Shown here one piece after another: positions 14,453 to 17,773 of a stretch of 17,773 bases of DNA. The notes under the pieces are model-generated. The model saw nothing but the letters and a program-made list of their open reading frames with translations, made no database searches and had not been told where the DNA came from. The DNA comes from JAJBWD01 sp041670885. Its GTDB lineage: Bacteria > Bacillota > Clostridia > Clostridiales > Clostridiaceae. Position 1 is the stretch's first letter. The number at the start of each line of letters is the position of its first letter. The stretch covers positions 1 to 17,773 of the forward strand of contig JBAXYJ010000028.1 of the NCBI GenBank assembly GCA_041670885.1, given 5' to 3'. Both the position numbers and the translations under genes were made by a program.

Positions 14453-15515
14453 AAACATCTGATATGGATTTATTATTAAAAAGAAAAAACCACCCAAACT
14501 GTAGAATTAAGGCATTATCAGATCTTTTATATCTAAATGGTATTGAGATATCACCGGATATATTATTTATTCTTTGCCTTACATATGCCATACATATTAT
14601 ATTTATTAAAAAAATAAATTAACATATCCATTCTTATCTTGTTTTGATGAATATTTAGAAACTCAATTTTTAGAGGATAATAGTATAAGCTATAAAATTG
14701 TAAAAGGCAGGACCTTAAATAACCTTATTAAAAATAATATTCCAATATTTTATTTGTGTGATGCAGAATCAATTATCCATAAATCAAAAAATAAAGCTAA
14801 ATTTCAAATAGGTGTATGTTCCGGTGTAGTAATATTAGAAAAAAAATTTCCAAATAAAATTATTATAAATCAAAGGCAAAAGGACGAATTTGCCATAATT
14901 AAATCTTTAGTACTATCTAGTGCCCATAAAAAAATTGTATATCCCAGCTCTCCTGAAGAATTAGCTTTTTACCTTGATATAGACAACAAAGATATTCCAA
15001 AAATAAAAGATTCAATAACTGATCCAAAATTTATAAATAATAAATTAAAACGTATATCAGCAGAGTTTTTTAGTCAAAACCATAATGCTTATTTAACAAA
15101 TACAAAGATGAAACATTATAAGGGTTCTTATTCCTTTGAATTACTTAAGGAGTATCTTAGAAGCCTGGAATCAATTGATAGTTTAGATAATATAGATATT
15201 GATCAAAGAAATAAAATATTTACTTTGGAGCTATCTGTACTTAGAAAATCCATAATTTCAGGTACTAAAAGTCTTCATAGATGTGAGTTTTCTAATGCTT
15301 TACATTCATTAGGCGAATATGAAAGTAATAATTCTCTATTTAAAGCAGCTGAGTTATTTAACCAGTCAGGAATCCTTTGGAGAAATTTATCACGTAATAT
15401 ATTTCATAGTAAAAAAGTAAATGATAAGCCTGAATTTATATCTGAACTCAGCAGTATGATTGATAAAATACAGGAAATAGAAATTGAAGGGTTTAACTAT
15501 CTGAGTGGTTTATAG
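14449..15515 (+). pseudogene. BtrH_N/DUF4872-like papain-fold protein, broken at an A7 tract
   Basis: Frame 1 starts at ATG 14449 (ATGA overlap with the ATPase) and runs 57 residues: NHPNCRIKALSDLLYLNG, then EISPDILFILCLTYAI, which resembles the start of BtrH_N domains with the nucleophile at Cys18, and stops at 14620-14622. The -1 frame is open from 14613 to the TAA at 15513-15515 and continues without a gap: NKLTYPFLSCFDEYLE ... NNIPIFYLCDAES, then a C-terminal half like DUF4872 (AAELFNQSGILWRNL, EIEGFNYL). A -1 slip on the seven A at 14608-14614 would join both parts into about 355 aa, a plausible full length. BtrH is an acyltransferase using carrier-protein thioesters, and others in this clan are cysteine peptidases. 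The usual glycine-rich loop and His are not obvious, so activity is doubtful. Confidence 0.7.
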
Positions 15516-15528
15516 AAAATTTTGGGAT

Positions 15529-15538
15529 CCCCGGGGGC
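15529..15538 (+). repeat. Half copy of the GC-rich hairpin repeat
   Basis: CCCCGGGGGC is identical to the left arm of copy 2 (8743-8752) but has no right arm directly after it. It can pair with GCCCCAGGGG (15600-15609) with one mismatch. The surrounding 15516-15597 is AT-rich and holds no gene that I can see. Confidence 0.5.
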
Positions 15539-15597
15539 AATGTCATCAAGCTAAAAATGAAATAATTTACAATTAAGGTTCAAGATATTAGACGAAA

Positions 15598-15649
15598 TCG
15601 CCCCAGGGGCGGAGGACATTGGTAATATTAATTTCCGCCCCTGGGGCGA
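15598..15649. repeat. Copy 3 of the GC-rich hairpin repeat, overlapping the lysE 3' end
   Basis: TCGCCCCAGGGGCGG (15598-15612) is perfectly complementary to CCGCCCCTGGGGCGA (15635-15649), a 15-bp stem around a 22-base loop starting AGGACATT. No T-run follows on either strand, so it is a weak terminator by the usual rule. Its right arm encodes the last residues of the minus-strand LysE protein and its loop carries the stop codon. Confidence 0.85.
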
Positions 15650-16242
15650 ACCATTCTGATTCCAAAACATATCAATAAAAATCCAACGATTATATTCAGG
15701 ATTTGTATAATATTTGCTGGGAAAAACATATTGGCAAAGCTTCCTATCAAAGCAATTAATGTTAAAAAGAACAATGTAGATAATAGTGCTCCAAATCCAA
15801 ATGAGTAAATATCCTGTCTTTTTATCTTTTCTTCTGCCAGTTTAGCTGAAAATATACCTGCCCAGAAAATTATTGTAAGAGGATTTGAAGCAGTAATAAT
15901 GACTGCACGAATAAATACATTACTTGAATTTGTGATATTAAGTAAACTTAAGCTTGGAAGAAAATTAATATCAAATTGACTTAGGATTGTACTGAGCCCG
16001 AAAATAAACAAGATAGCAGCACCAAATATTTTCAAGAATACTCTTATGTTCTTTTTGTCAATTATTGAAGCTATACCCAAAGTGGCAACGGTAATATAAA
16101 ATCCATCCACTAAAGTAACGCCCAAAACTCCTATTTCTCCAATATAAAATCCATATAGTGATGTTAATTGAAATATAAAAATGCATACAGGTCCAATTGC
16201 AAATTGGAGCAGCATACCAAATTTAAAACCATTTAAAAGCAT
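15628..16242 (-). CDS. LysE-family amino acid exporter
   Basis: A polytopic membrane protein (204 aa from the chosen start) of the LysE/RhtB translocator family, which exports amino acids by proton exchange. Family marks include FAIGPVCIFIFQ near the N-terminus and ITASNPLTIIFWAGIF in the middle, with about six hydrophobic helices. I chose ATG at 16242 because GAGAGG lies 7 bases upstream; a TTG at 16257 would overlap the regulator stop (TTGA) but has no ribosome binding site. The C-terminus RPRGGN is encoded by the GC-rich repeat. The Lrp-type gene directly upstream probably controls it in response to the exported amino acid. The substrate cannot be read. Confidence 0.9.
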   Translation of the reverse strand: MLLNGFKFGMLLQFAIGPVCIFIFQLTSLYGFYIGEIGVLGVTLVDGFYITVATLGIASIIDKKNIRVFLKIFGAAILFIFGLSTILSQFDINFLPSLSLLNITNSSNVFIRAVIITASNPLTIIFWAGIFSAKLAEEKIKRQDIYSFGFGALLSTLFFLTLIALIGSFANMFFPANIIQILNIIVGFLLICFGIRMVRPRGGN

Positions 16243-16253
16243 CTTATCGCCTC

Positions 16254-16694
16254 TCAAATATTAATATTTTCTTTCAATGTAGACAAAGTTATCATAGTAT
16301 TTGATTTAACTACCCCTTTAATTTTTTTCATTATGTTTGATACAAAATACTCCAGGGACCGGGTATCTTCTACTAGTACTTTTAACAGGTCATCATATTC
16401 CCCGGCAACATGATGACACTCTAATACAGAATCGTATTGAACTATATATTTTCTGAATTCCTCTATATTTTCTGTTTTATCAATATTAACAAAAATAAAT
16501 GCTAAAAGCTTATAGTTAATTTTATCTCTGTTAACTTTAATGGTGAATTTTTCAATTATATCTGCTTCCTCCATTTTTCTTATCCTTTCTGCTACTGCAG
16601 GAATTGAAAGATGTACTCTTCTGCTGATTTCTGAAGTACTTAGCCTGCTGTTTTCCTTTAAAACATTAATAATTTGAAAATCAATCTTATCCAC
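16254..16694 (-). CDS. Lrp/AsnC-family transcriptional regulator
   Basis: A 146-aa regulator. Residues 1-60 form the winged helix-turn-helix (IDFQIINVLKENSRLSTSEI with the recognition helix in SIPAVAERIRKMEEADII), and residues about 65-140 form the RAM ligand-binding domain (FVNIDKTENIEEFRKYIVQY, CHHVAGEYDDLLKVLVEDT). Members form octamers or dimers that sense amino acids. The start is GTG at 16694, with AGGCAGG about 9 bases upstream. It precedes lysE by 11 bases (counting lysE from its ATG) and is likely co-transcribed; the usual logic is activation of the exporter when an amino acid is in excess. Autoregulation is common in the family. Confidence 0.93.
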   Translation of the reverse strand: MDKIDFQIINVLKENSRLSTSEISRRVHLSIPAVAERIRKMEEADIIEKFTIKVNRDKINYKLLAFIFVNIDKTENIEEFRKYIVQYDSVLECHHVAGEYDDLLKVLVEDTRSLEYFVSNIMKKIKGVVKSNTMITLSTLKENINI

Positions 16695-16747
16695 AACATT
16701 TTACCTGCCTTTTACCTTATTTAATTAATGTTATTTTACAAATAAAC

Positions 16748-16776
16748 TTAATATAAGTAAATGATTTTTAAAACAA
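16748..16776 (-). promoter_or_regulatory. Possible promoter of the lrp-lysE unit
   Basis: On the minus strand TTGTTT (16776-16771) and TATTAA (16753-16748) are 17 bases apart, about 55 bases before the regulator start. The rest of the 16695-17028 gap is very AT-rich divergent intergenic DNA. I see no terminator, RNA gene or clear promoter for the hydrolase in it, only loose -10-like strings near 16934-16948. Confidence 0.35.
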
Positions 16777-17028
16777 CGTTTAAATATTAAGTAATTTTAA
16801 TTTAAACTTATAGGATTTAAGGTTACTTTCTTTAAAATAATATTATCAGGTCAGTAAATAATCAACTTTTTTTAAAGTATGGCGAAAACCGAAGGTATAT
16901 ATAGAAAATTAGTTAAAATAGATTTGTTAGTGGTAAAATTAATATAAAAGACTACAAACAGGTAAATGAAATTTAATGATGAAAATCAAAATGGCAATAC
17001 CAAAATAATTAAATAGGGTGGTGTTATA

Positions 17029-17773
17029 ATGCAGAAAGCAGTTGAAATTATAAGCAGAGGTTTAACCTTAAGAGGGATGCTTCATATTCCGGAAGGAATA
17101 TCAGGAAAAGTTCCCATGGTTTCTGTTTTTCACGGGTTTACCGGAAATAAAATGGAGCCGCATTTTATATTTGTGAAGCTGTCCAGAATGCTGGAAAAAA
17201 GAGGCATTGCAAGTGTAAGATTTGACTTTGGAGGAAGCGGAGAGAGTGATGGAGATTTTATAGACATGACTATTTCCAAAGAGCTGGAAGATGCAAAGAA
17301 CATACTTGAGTATGTAAAAACTTTAGATTTTGTTGATGTTAACAGAATTGGAATTGTAGGTTTAAGTATGGGAGGGGCTGTTGCCAGTATGCTGGCCGGG
17401 GATTGCAAAGATGATATAGAAGCACTTTGTCTTTGGGCTCCTGCCGGGAATATGGGCGATTTGGTAATGGGTACTGTAGAGAAACAGAATATGGAGAAAG
17501 TTAAAAAATCCGGGTATTATGATGTAGGAGGATTACTTTTAGGCACAGAGTTTATTGATGACGTACTTAGCCTTAATATTTATGAGAGAGCTGCAGCTTT
17601 TGATAAAAATGTGCTGCTTCTTCACGGAGATAAGGATGTTACAGTACCAATAATTGCATCAGAAAAATATCTGGAGAAATATGAAACTAAAGCCGTACTT
17701 CATGTTATTGAAGGAGCAGATCATACTTTTAATAATAAGAGCTGGGAAGATGAGGTTTTAGATTATACATTGG
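17029..17773 (+). CDS. Alpha/beta hydrolase (cinnamoyl/feruloyl esterase-like), 3' end outside window
   Basis: The first 248 residues of a serine hydrolase. HGFTGNK (35-41) forms the oxyanion region, GLSMGG (111-116) holds the nucleophile Ser113, HGDKDVTVP holds Asp203, and GADHTF holds His232, so the catalytic triad is complete. FDFGGSGESDGDF (65-77) and an insert at about 140-190 resemble bacterial cinnamoyl-esterase-type hydrolases that cleave hydroxycinnamate or other carboxylic esters. No signal peptide, so it is cytoplasmic. The ATG follows AGGGTGGTG. Only a few residues are likely missing at the window edge. The substrate is not determined by the sequence alone. Confidence 0.88.
   Translation, partial: MQKAVEIISRGLTLRGMLHIPEGISGKVPMVSVFHGFTGNKMEPHFIFVKLSRMLEKRGIASVRFDFGGSGESDGDFIDMTISKELEDAKNILEYVKTLDFVDVNRIGIVGLSMGGAVASMLAGDCKDDIEALCLWAPAGNMGDLVMGTVEKQNMEKVKKSGYYDVGGLLLGTEFIDDVLSLNIYERAAAFDKNVLLLHGDKDVTVPIIASEKYLEKYETKAVLHVIEGADHTFNNKSWEDEVLDYTL

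Noticed and set aside
15524..15536. GGATCCCCGGGG resembling a cloning-vector polylinker
   Set aside because: The match is short and is explained by the native CCCCGGGGGC motif also found at 8743; no further vector sequence follows.
16242..16257. TTG at 16257 as the lysE start (4-base overlap with the regulator stop)
   Set aside because: No ribosome binding site precedes it, whereas ATG at 16242 has GAGAGG at normal spacing.
16861..17028. GGCGAAAACCGAAGG stretch upstream of the hydrolase as a riboswitch
   Set aside because: No stable paired arms or known aptamer signature could be found around it.

Overview
The window looks like a chromosomal segment of a low-GC Gram-positive anaerobe of the Clostridia. 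The evidence is strongly AT-rich DNA, AGGAGG-type ribosome binding sites, a T-box leader in front of trpEGDCFBA, an ECF sigma factor paired with an RsgI-like anti-sigma protein, and clostridial-type family members throughout. Family assignments were read from the sequence by eye; no database search was run.

Region 1 (1-7009) is a complete, tightly overlapped tryptophan operon, trpEGDCFBA. A promoter (20-48) precedes a T-box leader whose specifier codon is UGG (152-154) and whose tRNA acceptor-pairing bulge is UGGC, both as expected for uncharged tRNA-Trp. About 180 nt after the first terminator lies a second antiterminator/terminator module (488-534), again with UGGC but with no stem I of its own that I can find. 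Between the two is a long imperfect inverted repeat. The operon ends at a GC-rich hairpin (6962-7009) that belongs to a small repeat family seen again at 8743 and 15598, with a half copy at 15529.

Region 2 (7010-8804) is a sigma/anti-sigma pair. A TTG-started ECF sigma factor overlaps a TTG-started membrane protein that has an RsgI-type domain and an extracellular tail of nine 10-residue TQ-rich repeats.

Region 3 (8805-10853) is a gene graveyard. It holds a response regulator-GGDEF gene cut off inside GGDEF and joined to the frameshifted tail of an ABC exporter, the C-terminal part of an unknown minus-strand protein, and an amidohydrolase missing its 5' end and an internal block. These joins suggest repeated deletion or recombination, or an assembly problem.

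Region 4 (10854-15597) is a four-gene cassette, more AT-rich than its surroundings. It encodes a small two-helix membrane protein with an unusual acidic N-terminus, a 10-helix double-FtsX ABC permease, its MacB/LolD-type ATPase, and a BtrH_N/DUF4872-like papain-fold protein whose frame is broken at an A7 tract. The genes overlap or abut and probably form one transcription unit. I regard it as the best candidate for an undescribed export or modification system.

Region 5 (15598-17773) has a minus-strand pair, an Lrp/AsnC regulator and a LysE-family exporter, probably a sensor-exporter unit for an amino acid. The lysE 3' end lies inside the third copy of the GC-rich repeat. A divergent plus-strand alpha/beta hydrolase of the cinnamoyl-esterase type runs off the window.
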